Assembly: GCA_964616015.1 (NCBI GenBank)
Contig: CAZTTC010000046.1
Span: forward strand, 1 to 17,718
Reading direction: 5' to 3'
Source of the DNA: Methylibium sp964616015
Lineage (GTDB): Bacteria > Pseudomonadota > Gammaproteobacteria > Burkholderiales > Burkholderiaceae_C
Length of the DNA: 17,718 nt
The notes under the pieces were generated by a model. That model did not search any database. It was not told the origin of the DNA and was given only the letters and a program-made list of their open reading frames with translations. How positions within the stretch are numbered: position 1 is the first letter of the stretch; each line of letters starts with the position of its first letter. The translations under genes and the position numbers were made by a program. This document shows, piece after piece, positions 9,931 through 17,273 of this stretch.

Positions 9931-10486
9931 TCAGCCGCGCCGCGAGTTGCTCACGGTCCCGTCCTCGGGTGTGAAGCGCACACGGTGGTCGAGCGGTGCG
10001 GCGCGTGGCGCGTGGCGCGTGGCGATGGGCATCGTCGATCAGGCTGCCGCCGTGCACCGGCGCGAAGTCCTCGGCATCGAAGTCAAGGCGCTCGCTGAGC
10101 CACACCGTGCGGGCCGCAGCGTCGACGCCAAACACCTCGACACGCGCAAAGAACACCATGGTCTCGCGCGCCAGTCCGCCCTCAAGCCCGGCCGCCGTGA
10201 ACGGGTGCGCTGCAGCCACGGGCAGGGCCAGGCCAAGCGCTCGAGCGCGAGCTGCACTCGCGGCTCACCCCGCCGGCGGGCGCCGCGCTCGATCAGCTTG
10301 AGCATCGACAGCGCGTTGTCGGCGTTGACGGGGTGTGCCAGGCGGGCGCGCGGGTCCGCGATGTCGTTCGGCAGCGTGCCGGCGATGTCGCGCACGCAGC
10401 CGGTCGAGGTCGCCGCGCTCGGCGGCCGGCTGGAGCGGTGCAAGTCCGTCCGCGCCGAGCCAGCCCGTGGGTGCTGGTGAGCTCAT
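9931..10486 (-). pseudogene. Frame-disrupted remnant of an unidentified gene
   Basis: No single frame is open across this stretch, yet pieces in successive minus-strand frames have coding character. From the 5' side: ATG 10486 opens PTGWLGADGLAPLQPAAE; another frame then reads RDIAGTLPNDIADPRARLAH and DNALSMLKLIERG with almost all G/C third positions; a third frame reads LGLALPVAAAHPFTAAG, FFARVEVFGVDAAARTVW and SERLDFDAEDFAPVHGG; a fourth gives PLDHRVRFTPEDGTVSNSRRG and stops at 9931. The last frame change coincides with a 7-bp tandem repeat at 10001-10021, whose copy-number change would shift the frame. I do not recognise the family. It is co-directional with, and 58 bp downstream of, the spondin gene. 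Assembly error rather than true decay is possible. Confidence 0.55.
10001..10021. repeat. 7-bp tandem repeat (GCGCGTG x3)
   Basis: Three exact copies of GCGCGTG run head to tail, followed by a partial copy (GCG). They sit at the frame change near the 3' end of the degraded minus-strand gene. A 7-bp unit is not a multiple of three, so gain or loss of one copy moves the frame. Confidence 0.85.
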
Positions 10487-10544
10487 CCGGCTGCATCGGT
10501 GGTGCTGCCGACAGCCTTCAGCGGCGCGCCACCACCCGGCCCGA

Positions 10545-11246
10545 TCACAGGCCCCTGATCGTCACCAACGCCACCGGATTGCGCCAGTCGCGCAGGGCCG
10601 CCGGCAGGCTGCCGGTCCCGTGGATCCCGTTGTGGACATGCGCGAAGCCCTCGCCACCGCCGACCCGAGCACCGCCGCCCGACCCGCCACACTCAGCGAA
10701 GAAGGGGCCGGGAATCGACGCACACAGCTCGTCATTGCGCTCGCTGCCCGCGTCGTAGGCGCGCGCGAAGTAGCTCAGGCTGCGGCCTGGTTTCGGCAAC
10801 GCCACGCCGTCGAGCGCGGTGAATGCGTCGTTGGTTGGGATCAGCATCGCCGCCAGACTCAGGCGGTCGTTGCGCCGGGTGGTCTCGATCGTGAAGCTGA
10901 CCGTCTGGCCCGGATTCGTCAGCCCGGCTCCGCTGACGATGCGGCTGACCTCGGGCGCCTCCGACAGCCGCATCGCCAGCGGCGCGACGTTGCCTTCCTC
11001 GGCCAGGATGCGCAGCTCAGGGCTCACCGGCTGGCCCAGCGTGAACAGAGCCAGCGGCGGGCGATGCGTGACGAGCAGCAGCGGCGTGAACTGCTGGCCC
11101 TGCGTGAGGTTGGTGATGCTGACCTGGAAACTGCGCTTGACCGGATCGCTGCGCTCGTCGTCGTCGTCGGTGGCTCTCGCCACACCGGGCAGCGCGAGCA
11201 CGGCGGCAGCGCACAACAGGGACAGTAGGACACGCTGGCGGTTCAT
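10545..11246 (-). CDS. Secreted spondin-domain protein
   Basis: This 233-residue protein has a clear Sec signal peptide (hydrophobic residues about 6-22, AxA site ARA at 23-25), so it is exported. The mature part starts with an acidic run (TDDDDE). The rest fits the bacterial Spondin_N family: FQVSITNLTQGQQFTPLLLVTH at the start (about 40-61), ALFTLGQP, a middle PGQTVSFTIE strand, two Cys in the ELCASIPGPFFAEC region, and the typical C-terminal HVHNGIHG followed by DWRNPVALVTI. The domain is related to the N-terminal module of eukaryotic F-spondin; its bacterial role is not well defined and I assign none. AGGAGAT before ATG 11246 is a strong ribosome binding site. The gene follows an ECF sigma factor on the same strand after 129 bp, so control by that sigma factor is a reasonable inference. 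Confidence 0.87.
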   Translation of the reverse strand: MNRQRVLLSLLCAAAVLALPGVARATDDDDERSDPVKRSFQVSITNLTQGQQFTPLLLVTHRPPLALFTLGQPVSPELRILAEEGNVAPLAMRLSEAPEVSRIVSGAGLTNPGQTVSFTIETTRRNDRLSLAAMLIPTNDAFTALDGVALPKPGRSLSYFARAYDAGSERNDELCASIPGPFFAECGGSGGGARVGGGEGFAHVHNGIHGTGSLPAALRDWRNPVALVTIRGL

Positions 11247-11316
11247 GGTGATCTCCTGGATGGCATGGGCGTGCGCCTCGGGCAGCCGGAGGGCCGGCAG
11301 GGCGACGCGAGGCTGG

Positions 11317-11339
11317 GTCGGGTTCTCACCGTTCCCGAC
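11317..11339. promoter_or_regulatory. Dyad with AAC motifs between the sigma and spondin genes
   Basis: GTCGGG at 11317-11322 and CCCGAC at 11334-11339 form a 6-bp inverted repeat with an 11-nt spacer. On the minus strand the stretch reads GGGAACGGTGAGAACCCGAC and contains two AAC cores like ECF -35 elements. A CGTC lies 14 nt after the second, somewhat close for a classic ECF -10. It could be the spondin promoter or a hairpin; neither is certain. Confidence 0.3.
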
Positions 11340-11375
11340 TTACCGGAAGGGTCAACGACGATCGCCGCAGCGGCG

Positions 11376-11921
11376 TCAAGCCGCCACGCCGATCAGCCGC
11401 CGGCGCGCGCGATGCAGGCGGACGTGCAAGGTGTCCGCGGTGATGGCGAGACTGCGGCAAACCTCGTCGACCGCCCCGTCCTGCAGCACGCGCAACTGCA
11501 TCGCGCGCCGAAGCGGCAGCGCCAGCGACTCGATGTCCTCGAGCGTGCGGGCCAGGCGCTCGCGCTGTTCGGCCAGTTCGTCGGGCCGGCCCCGCGTGCA
11601 GATCAACTCGCCGGCGGCATCGTCGTCGTCGCCGAGGGCGTCCAGGCTGTCGTGACCGCTGCGCGTGCGGATCAGATCGACAATCTTGTGGCGCAGCACG
11701 CCGATCAGCCACGAGCGCAGCGTCGAGCGGCCTGCATACCTCGCCCGGCCGTCGAGGACGGCCATGAACACGTCGTGCACCGCATCTTCGGCCAGCGCCG
11801 GGTCCTGCAGGCGGCGCCGGGCGTAGCGCAGCAGGTCGCGGCGATGCGCCAGCACCTCATGCCAGGGCAGCGCAGGCTGCGCTGCCGACGGGCTCGGATG
11901 AAGGCAGTGGGGGTCCGGCAT
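11376..11921 (-). CDS. ECF-type RNA polymerase sigma factor
   Basis: This 181-residue protein has the two-domain layout of extracytoplasmic-function sigma factors. Region 2 spans about 25-86 (LLRYARRRLQDPALAEDAVHDVF, then STLRSWLIGVLRHKIVD), the core-binding and -10-recognition helices. An acidic linker (DALGDDDDAAGE) follows, then region 4 at about 118-176 (LPLRRAMQLRVLQDG...VCRSLAITADTLHVRLHRARRRL), a helix-turn-helix for the -35. ATG 11921 is preferred because AGGAG lies 5 nt before it; an in-frame GTG at 11981 would add 20 residues with no family likeness. No anti-sigma gene (zinc-finger or membrane type) is recognisable beside it. The next gene downstream encodes an exported spondin protein, a plausible target. 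It diverges from the two-component regulator at 12087. Confidence 0.92.
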   Translation of the reverse strand: MPDPHCLHPSPSAAQPALPWHEVLAHRRDLLRYARRRLQDPALAEDAVHDVFMAVLDGRARYAGRSTLRSWLIGVLRHKIVDLIRTRSGHDSLDALGDDDDAAGELICTRGRPDELAEQRERLARTLEDIESLALPLRRAMQLRVLQDGAVDEVCRSLAITADTLHVRLHRARRRLIGVAA

Positions 11922-12015
11922 GAAGGCTCCTGGCGTCGGGTTCGGCCGGACTGTCGAGCCCGCAGGTCTCGGCAAGCTCACGCCACCTCACAGCCAGATC
12001 ACATCGCGCGGCCGA

Positions 12016-12034
12016 GTGGTGGGCGCGCCGCCAC
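12016..12034. promoter_or_regulatory. Inverted repeat between the sigma factor and response regulator genes
   Basis: GTGGTGG (12016-12022) and CCGCCAC (12028-12034) pair over 7 positions with one G-T wobble, around a GCGCG centre. It lies in the 165-bp divergent spacer, just upstream of the putative -10 at 12042, so a regulator such as the adjacent OmpR-type protein could bind there. Random GC-rich symmetry is an alternative. Confidence 0.3.
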
Positions 12035-12041
12035 GCGGCCG

Positions 12042-12047
12042 CACAAT
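12042..12047 (+). promoter_or_regulatory. Possible -10 element for the response regulator operon
   Basis: CACAAT stands out in the GC-rich spacer 40 bp before ATG 12087. The -35 region is not consensus-like, which would fit an activator-dependent promoter. Evidence is limited to the hexamer and its position. Confidence 0.3.
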
Positions 12048-12086
12048 CCCGGTAAGCCATCCGCTCCCGCCCCGACCCACGCCGCC

Positions 12087-12809
12087 ATGGCTGCCCGACT
12101 CCTCATCGCCGAAGACCAGGCCGACATCCGCGACCTGATCGCGCTGAACCTGCGCCAGGCCGGCTACCAGGTCGCAGCGGTCGGCGATGGCCTCGCCGCG
12201 CTGGCCAGCGAGAGCGAGCGCCCCAGCGATCTGCTGATCCTGGACCGCATGATGCCGGGCCTGGACGGCCTGGAGTTGTGCAAGACGCTGCGCGCGCGCG
12301 GCCACGGCACGCCGATCCTGATGCTGACCGCCAAGGCCACCGAACTCGACCGCGTGCTCGGCCTGGAGCTGGGCGCCGACGACTACCTGACCAAACCGTT
12401 CTCGCTGGCCGAGCTGCTGGCGCGCGTCAGGGCGTTGCTGCGCCGCGCCGACCTGCTGCGCCAGGCCCAGAACAGCACGCCGGCGCTGCCACCGACACTG
12501 CGCAACGGCGAGCTGGAGATCGTGGCCGCCAAGCGCCTGGTGCGCTGTCGCGGCGCGGCGCTCGACTTCACCGCGCTGGAGTTCGACCTGTTGCTCCACT
12601 TCGCGCGTCACCCGGGTCACGTGTTCTCGCGTGCCCAGTTGCTCGACGCGGTGTGGGGCTACAGCCACGACGGCTACGAGCACACCGTCACGACCCACAT
12701 CAACCGCGTGCGCGCCAAGATCGAGGCCGACGCCTTGCACCCGCAGATCATCCTCACGGTGCGCGGCGCCGGCTACAGGATGCGTGAAGCGCCATCGCAG
12801 TCGCCATGA
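12087..12809 (+). CDS. OmpR/PhoB-family DNA-binding response regulator
   Basis: This is a 240-residue two-domain regulator. The receiver domain spans 1-118, with acidic pair Glu9/Asp10, phospho-acceptor Asp53 (LLILDRMMPG), Thr81 (MLTAKA) and Lys103 (LTKPFSLAELLARV). After a linker, a winged-helix Trans_reg_C domain covers about 140-232, with the family signature LTALEFDLLLHF-like segment (FTALEFDLL), a VWGY turn and the recognition and wing segment THINRVRAKIE...VRGAGYRM. It is expected to bind DNA as a dimer after phosphorylation by the kinase encoded next, whose ATG overlaps this gene's stop (ATGA). ATG 12087 places the first receiver strand (RLLIAED) directly at the N-terminus, as expected. 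Its regulon is unknown; the DUF3179 gene downstream and its own promoter are candidates. Confidence 0.95.
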   Translation: MAARLLIAEDQADIRDLIALNLRQAGYQVAAVGDGLAALASESERPSDLLILDRMMPGLDGLELCKTLRARGHGTPILMLTAKATELDRVLGLELGADDYLTKPFSLAELLARVRALLRRADLLRQAQNSTPALPPTLRNGELEIVAAKRLVRCRGAALDFTALEFDLLLHFARHPGHVFSRAQLLDAVWGYSHDGYEHTVTTHINRVRAKIEADALHPQIILTVRGAGYRMREAPSQSP

Positions 12810-14314
12810 AGGTGCGCTTCAAGCTCGCGCTGACGGTCTTCGTCACCGGGGCGCTGACGGCGCTCGGCGTGATCGCGACGGTGCTGAGTGCTTTCGAGCG
12901 CTACGAGCACGAGACCGCCTACCGCCGCGGCGACGCTTTCCTGGGCCGTGTGGTCGGCATGTACGACGACCTGACCGAACAGCAGGCGCGCGACCCGGTC
13001 GCCTTCGACGCCTTGCTGCGGCGGCTGGTGCTGCTCGAGCCCGAGACCCAGCTCTACCTGCTGGACGGCGACGGTCGAGTGCTCGCCTCCAGCACGCCGA
13101 TGCTGGCGGCGCCCGGACTCAAGGTGGCACTCGCGCCGGTCATGCAGGCCGTGACCCAGACGCGGGCCCCCTACGTGATGGGCGACGACCCGCAGCGCAT
13201 GCACAGCGCCGCAGTGATCGCTGCCCGACCGGTGCAACGCCCGGCGACCGACGCACGCACGGCGCCGGCCGGCTACCTCTACCTCGTGGTGCATCGCGAC
13301 CGCTTGCCCGCCGGCCGGCTCGAAGCGCTGGGCGACTCGCTGTGGCGCCCGGCGCTGGCGACCGTTTTCGGCGTGGTGGCGCTGGCCACGCTGCTGGCTG
13401 CCTGGATCATCGCGTCCGTGACGCGGCCGCTGCAGCGGCTCGGCGACGCCGTGGCCGCGGCAGCGCGTGATGGCCTGGCGGGCACGGCCTCGGACGGCGC
13501 CGTGCTGCTGCCTGCGCCCGCCCACGCCAGCGACGAGTTCGGCCAGCTCGCGCAGGGCTTTCGCGTCATGCTGCAGCGCTTGCGCTCGCAGTGGGAGACG
13601 CTGCGACGGCTCGACCACTTCCGGCGCGAAGGCGTCAGCAACCTGTCGCACGACCTGCGCTCCCCGCTCACCGCCACGACAACCTGCCTCGAGACCCTGG
13701 AGGCGCGCTGGGACTGCGACCCGGCACGGGCCGACGATGCCCGGCTCGTGCAGGTCGCGCTGCGCAACACCCGCAACGCCGCGCGGCTGGTGCAATCGTT
13801 GGGGGAGCTGGCGCAGCTCGACGAGCCCGAGTTCAAATTGCGCACCGAGCGCATCGATGCCGGTGAGCTGCTCGACGACATCGCGTTGCGCTTCGCCGCC
13901 CGCGCCAGCGAGCAGGGCGTGCGACTGCAGACCGATCCCGCACCCGTCGCGGTGGTGCCGGCGGTCGAGCTCGACGTGGGGCTGTTCGAGCGCGCGGTCG
14001 CCAACCTGATCGACAACGCGCTCAAGTTCAGCCGCGCTGGCGGACTGATCACCTTGGCGGCGCACCCGCGCGAGGGCGACGTGGCGGTCAGCGTCACCGA
14101 CACCGGGGTCGGCATCCCGGCCGACGACGTGCCGCACCTGTTCGACCGCTACTACCAGAGCCGCCGCAGCGTGGCACCGGCCACCGGCGAAGGCGGGCGC
14201 GGGCTCGGACTGGCGATCGTCAAGCGCATCGCCGAGCTGCATGGCGGCCGGGTCGAAGTGGCCAGCCGCGTCGGGGCCGGCACGCAGGTGACGATCCTGC
14301 TGCGCGCAGCCTGA
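12806..14314 (+). CDS. Membrane sensor histidine kinase, partner of the upstream regulator
   Basis: This 502-residue kinase has two membrane spans, about 7-29 and 182-204, flanking a periplasmic sensor domain of about 150 residues (LLDGDGRVLASS resembles a double-CACHE/PAS-like strand). A HAMP-like linker follows (VTRPLQRLGDAV onward), then the HisKA H-box NLSHDLRSPLTA with His282. The ATPase domain has N-box NLIDNALKFS (Asn400/Asn404), G1 DTGVGIP (432-438), an F-box HLFDRYYQ and G2 GRGLGLAIV (464-472). It should autophosphorylate His282 and pass phosphate to Asp53 of the regulator, with whose gene it overlaps by 4 bp. The stimulus cannot be read: the sensor region carries no known ligand motif. 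All catalytic motifs are intact. Confidence 0.95.
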   Translation: MKVRFKLALTVFVTGALTALGVIATVLSAFERYEHETAYRRGDAFLGRVVGMYDDLTEQQARDPVAFDALLRRLVLLEPETQLYLLDGDGRVLASSTPMLAAPGLKVALAPVMQAVTQTRAPYVMGDDPQRMHSAAVIAARPVQRPATDARTAPAGYLYLVVHRDRLPAGRLEALGDSLWRPALATVFGVVALATLLAAWIIASVTRPLQRLGDAVAAAARDGLAGTASDGAVLLPAPAHASDEFGQLAQGFRVMLQRLRSQWETLRRLDHFRREGVSNLSHDLRSPLTATTTCLETLEARWDCDPARADDARLVQVALRNTRNAARLVQSLGELAQLDEPEFKLRTERIDAGELLDDIALRFAARASEQGVRLQTDPAPVAVVPAVELDVGLFERAVANLIDNALKFSRAGGLITLAAHPREGDVAVSVTDTGVGIPADDVPHLFDRYYQSRRSVAPATGEGGRGLGLAIVKRIAELHGGRVEVASRVGAGTQVTILLRAA

Positions 14315-14422
14315 TGACCGAACGCGCGCAGGCGCTCGGATCCCGTAGGTAAGGAAAGCCACGCTCGACCCGACCTGGGCTCCACGAGCCGTGCCTCGGT
14401 GGCCCGGTGGACGGGAGGCGAC

Positions 14423-15814
14423 ATGAGCTCGATGCCCGAATCCTCGACCGCAGGGGCGACCCGGCGGTCGCTGCTGGCACTGCCCTGGCTGGCGGCCGCG
14501 GCCTGGGCTGCCGGGGCGGCCGACCGTCGCGACCCGCTACCGCTGCGCGTGTTCTACACGCTGTTCGACGACGATCGCGCGCGGGCGCTGGATGCGCTGC
14601 AGCGCATCGGCAGCGAGTGGCAGGACGGCTACGCCGCACCGCTGCTCGATCTGGTGGGTTTCCTGTCCGAGCGCGAGGTTCAGCAAGGCGTGCTCGCTCT
14701 CCTGGACAAGGCCGCAGGCCAGCCCATGGGCAACGACATCAACCGGCGCTACGAGTGGCTGTGGGCGGCCAAACCGGCCCCGCACCCCGAGTACGCCGAG
14801 TTCAAGGCCAGACTCTACGAACAGATCGACCCGCGCTTTCGCGAGTACTTCGCCACCGGCCGCAAGACCAGCATCCGGCTCGACGAGATCCGTTGGGGCG
14901 GGGTGGTACGCGACGGCATCCCGCCGCTGCAGAACCCGACGATGGTCGATGCGCGCCGCGCTGGCTGGCTGTCGGCCGACCATGTGGTGTTCGGCATCGC
15001 CATCGACGGCGACGTGCGCGCCTACCCCAAGCGCATCCTGGCCTGGCACGAGATGTTCAAGGACCGCATCGCCGGGCGCGAACTGACGGGCGTCTATTGC
15101 ACCTTGTGCGGCTCGATGATCCTCTACGACAGCTGGGCTGGCGGCGAGCACCACGAGCTGGGCACCAGCGGCTTCCTCTACCGGTCCAACAAGCTGATGT
15201 ACGACCAGGCCACCAAGTCGCTGTGGTCCACCCTGACCGGCACGCCGGTGGTCGGACCGCTGGTGGGCCAGGGCATCGAACTGCAGCCCTTGCACGTGGT
15301 GACGACCACCTGGGGCGCCTGGCGCGAGCGTCACCCCGCCAGCCGGGTGCTGTCGCTGGCCACGGGCCACCAGCGCGACTACGCCGAGGGGGCAGCCTAC
15401 CGCGACTACTACTCGCACGACCGACTGATGTTCAACGTGCCCAGGCTCGACGGCCGACTGCCGAACAAGGCCGAGGTGTTGGCGCTGCGCCTCGCCCAGG
15501 CGCCGGGCGAAACGCTCGCCATCGCGGCCGACTACCTGCGCCTGCACCGTGTCTACCACGACCGGCTCGGCGCGCAGGAGCTGGTCGTGCTGACAGACGC
15601 CAGCGGCGCCAACCGCGTCTATGACGCGCAGGGCGTGCGCTTTGCGAGCTGGGACGGCCTGCAAAGCGCGCGCGACACCCAAGCCGGACGCTGGCGGGTC
15701 GAGGAGAGCCAGCTCAGCGGGCCGGACGGACGGCGCCTGGCGCGACTGGCCGCCCACCGCGCCTTCTGGTTCGGCTGGTACGCCGCCTACCCCGACACGC
15801 GGCTCGTCAGATGA
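14423..15814 (+). CDS. DUF3179-domain protein with Tat-like signal
   Basis: This is a 463-residue protein. ATG 14423 is chosen because GGGAGG lies 6 nt before it; an in-frame GTG at 14399 is a weaker option. The N-terminus has twin arginines (TRRSLLAL, 13-20) and a hydrophobic stretch to about 33, so export as a folded protein by the Tat route is likely. The DUF3179 domain runs from about 155 to 440, with IPPLQNPTMVDA, AYPKRILAWHEM (His209), the hallmark YCTLCGSM with Cys226 and Cys229, SGFLYRSNKLMYD and TGTPVVG. The CxxC plus His suggests a metal or redox site, but the biochemical role of DUF3179 is not established and I give none. It is 108 bp after the kinase on the same strand and may belong to that operon or be a target of it. 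Confidence 0.88.
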   Translation: MSSMPESSTAGATRRSLLALPWLAAAAWAAGAADRRDPLPLRVFYTLFDDDRARALDALQRIGSEWQDGYAAPLLDLVGFLSEREVQQGVLALLDKAAGQPMGNDINRRYEWLWAAKPAPHPEYAEFKARLYEQIDPRFREYFATGRKTSIRLDEIRWGGVVRDGIPPLQNPTMVDARRAGWLSADHVVFGIAIDGDVRAYPKRILAWHEMFKDRIAGRELTGVYCTLCGSMILYDSWAGGEHHELGTSGFLYRSNKLMYDQATKSLWSTLTGTPVVGPLVGQGIELQPLHVVTTTWGAWRERHPASRVLSLATGHQRDYAEGAAYRDYYSHDRLMFNVPRLDGRLPNKAEVLALRLAQAPGETLAIAADYLRLHRVYHDRLGAQELVVLTDASGANRVYDAQGVRFASWDGLQSARDTQAGRWRVEESQLSGPDGRRLARLAAHRAFWFGWYAAYPDTRLVR

Positions 15815-15874
15815 GGCGCCGCGGGCCGCCCGGCCGCTGAATCACGCCGTAAGCACGCCTGCGGTGGCGTTGTT

Positions 15875-15891
15875 CCGGGCTTGCGGCCCGG
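15875..15891 (+). terminator. GC hairpin after the DUF3179 gene, possible terminator stem
   Basis: CCGGGC-TTGCG-GCCCGG gives a perfect 6-bp stem with a 5-nt loop, 61 bp after the DUF3179 stop and ahead of the phaZ leader. No T tract follows, so an intrinsic terminator is only possible. Its position between two separate units supports that reading. Confidence 0.4.
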
Positions 15892-15930
15892 CCGGTCGGC
15901 CCCACGATGCGCAAGCAGCCGCTGGTCACC

Positions 15931-15936
15931 TACACT
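15931..15936 (+). promoter_or_regulatory. Possible -10 element for phaZ
   Basis: TACACT lies 94 bp before the phaZ ATG, in the only relatively A/T-rich part of the spacer. The -35 position is not consensus-like. It directly abuts the palindrome at 15936-15945. Confidence 0.3.
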
Positions 15937-15968
15937 GCTGCAGCACAGCATCGGTGCTTTACCGATGC
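15936..15968. promoter_or_regulatory. Two palindromes in the phaZ leader, candidate operator
   Basis: The first is the perfect 10-bp palindrome TGCTGCAGCA at 15936-15945. The second is GCATCGGT (15948-15955) and ACCGATGC (15961-15968), an exact 8-bp inverted repeat around a 5-nt centre. They sit just downstream of the putative -10 and 62-95 bp before phaZ. TGC/GCA dyads are the type of site described for the PHA-responsive repressor PhaR; applying that here is inference. The second could also act as an mRNA hairpin. Confidence 0.5.
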
Positions 15969-16030
15969 GCGAGACCCCGACGTGAGGCTTGCAGGCACCG
16001 CGGGGGGCCCCCAGCTCAACGAAAGTCCGC

Positions 16031-17272
16031 ATGCTCTACCAGCTTTACGAAACCCAGCGGGCCATGCTCAGCCCCTTTGCCGAGTTCGCCACCGCGTCGG
16101 CCAAGCTCTACAGCCACCCGCTGTCGCCCTTTGCGCAGGCGCCCGGCGCGCAGCGCGTGTCGGCCGGCTTCGAGCTGATGCACCGGCTCACCAAGGAATA
16201 CGAGAAGCCCGCGTTCGGCATCACCAACATCGAGGTCGGCGGCATCGACGTCGTCGTGCAGCAGCAGACCGCCATCGACAAGCCCTTCTGCAAGCTGCTG
16301 CGCTTCAAGCGCTTCACCGACGACGCCCGGCTGCTGGGCAAGATGCGCGACCAGCCCAGCGTGCTGGTCGTGGCCCCGCTGTCGGGCCACCACTCCACGC
16401 TGCTGCGCGACACCGTGCGCATGCTGCTGCAGGACCACAAGGTCTACATCACCGACTGGGTCGACGCCCGCATGGTGCCCACCGAGGCGGGACCCTTCCA
16501 CCTGGACGACTACGTGCACTACGTGCAGGAGTTCATCCGCCACGTCGGCCCCGACGTCAACGTGATCTCGGTCTGCCAGCCGACGGTGCCGGTGCTGGCC
16601 GCGGTGTCGCTGCTGGCCAGCGGCGGCGAGAAGACCCCGCGCACGATGGTGATGATGGGCGGCCCGATCGATGCCCGCAAGTCGCCGACCGCGGTCAACA
16701 ACCTGGCGATGAACAAGAGCCTCGAGTGGTTCGAGAACAACGTCATCTACCGCGTGCCGCCCAACTACCCGGGCGCCGGCCGTGCGGTCTACCCCGGCTT
16801 CCTGCAGCACACCGGCTTCGTCGCGATGAACCCGGACCGCCACCTGTCGGCCCACTACGACTACTTCCTCGACCTGGTGCGCGGCGACGACGACAGCGCC
16901 GAGTCGCACCGCCAGTTCTACGACGAATACAACGCCGTGCTCGACATGCCGGCCGAGTACTACCTCGAGACCATCCAGGTCGTGTTCCAGGACTTCGCGC
17001 TGGTCAACGGCAGCTGGACGGTCGGCGGCGAGCCGGTGCGTCCCCAGGACATCAAGACCACGGCGCTGCTGACGGTCGAGGGCGAGCTCGACGACATCTC
17101 CGGCAGCGGCCAGACCGCCGCGGCACTGGGGCTTTGCAAGGGCATCCCCAAGACCCGCAAGCGCCACTACGAGGTCGCCGGCGCCGGCCACTACGGCATC
17201 TTCTCGGGCCGCCGCTGGCGCGAGTTCGCCTACCCCGAGATCCGCGACTTCATCCTCAAGCACCAGACGTGA
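16031..17272 (+). CDS. phaZ: Intracellular polyhydroxybutyrate depolymerase
   Basis: This 413-residue enzyme would hydrolyse stored polyhydroxybutyrate in cytoplasmic granules. The N-terminus MLYQLYETQRAML matches the Cupriavidus/Burkholderia PhaZ family, so ATG 16031 is chosen over an in-frame TTG 42 bp upstream. It is an alpha/beta hydrolase in which the nucleophile is Cys, not Ser: VISVCQPTVPV with Cys182. The other triad members are Asp354 (VEGELDD) and His387 (GAGHYGIF). This spacing matches the Cys-Asp-His triad I recall for Cupriavidus necator PhaZ1, one residue offset. There is no signal peptide, as expected for granule mobilisation. It has its own spacer with palindromes upstream and a REP-like repeat downstream, so it is probably monocistronic. 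The gene implies that the host makes PHB. Confidence 0.95.
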   Translation: MLYQLYETQRAMLSPFAEFATASAKLYSHPLSPFAQAPGAQRVSAGFELMHRLTKEYEKPAFGITNIEVGGIDVVVQQQTAIDKPFCKLLRFKRFTDDARLLGKMRDQPSVLVVAPLSGHHSTLLRDTVRMLLQDHKVYITDWVDARMVPTEAGPFHLDDYVHYVQEFIRHVGPDVNVISVCQPTVPVLAAVSLLASGGEKTPRTMVMMGGPIDARKSPTAVNNLAMNKSLEWFENNVIYRVPPNYPGAGRAVYPGFLQHTGFVAMNPDRHLSAHYDYFLDLVRGDDDSAESHRQFYDEYNAVLDMPAEYYLETIQVVFQDFALVNGSWTVGGEPVRPQDIKTTALLTVEGELDDISGSGQTAAALGLCKGIPKTRKRHYEVAGAGHYGIFSGRRWREFAYPEIRDFILKHQT

Positions 17273-17273
17273 A

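Noticed and set aside
7909..10098. Plus-strand open frame of 729 codons overlapping the DUF6600 gene in another frame
   Set aside because: The translation is almost only Arg, Pro, Ala and Gly, typical of an out-of-frame reading of GC-rich DNA. The 7832 frame has a lipobox and recognisable domains.
12773..14362. Minus-strand open frame of 529 codons opposite the histidine kinase
   Set aside because: It is a shadow of the kinase, which has every expected motif.
14378..14390. Small hairpin GGCTC-CAC-GAGCC between the kinase and DUF3179 genes
   Set aside because: The 5-bp stem lacks a T tract and is of a size expected by chance; it is too weak to call a terminator.
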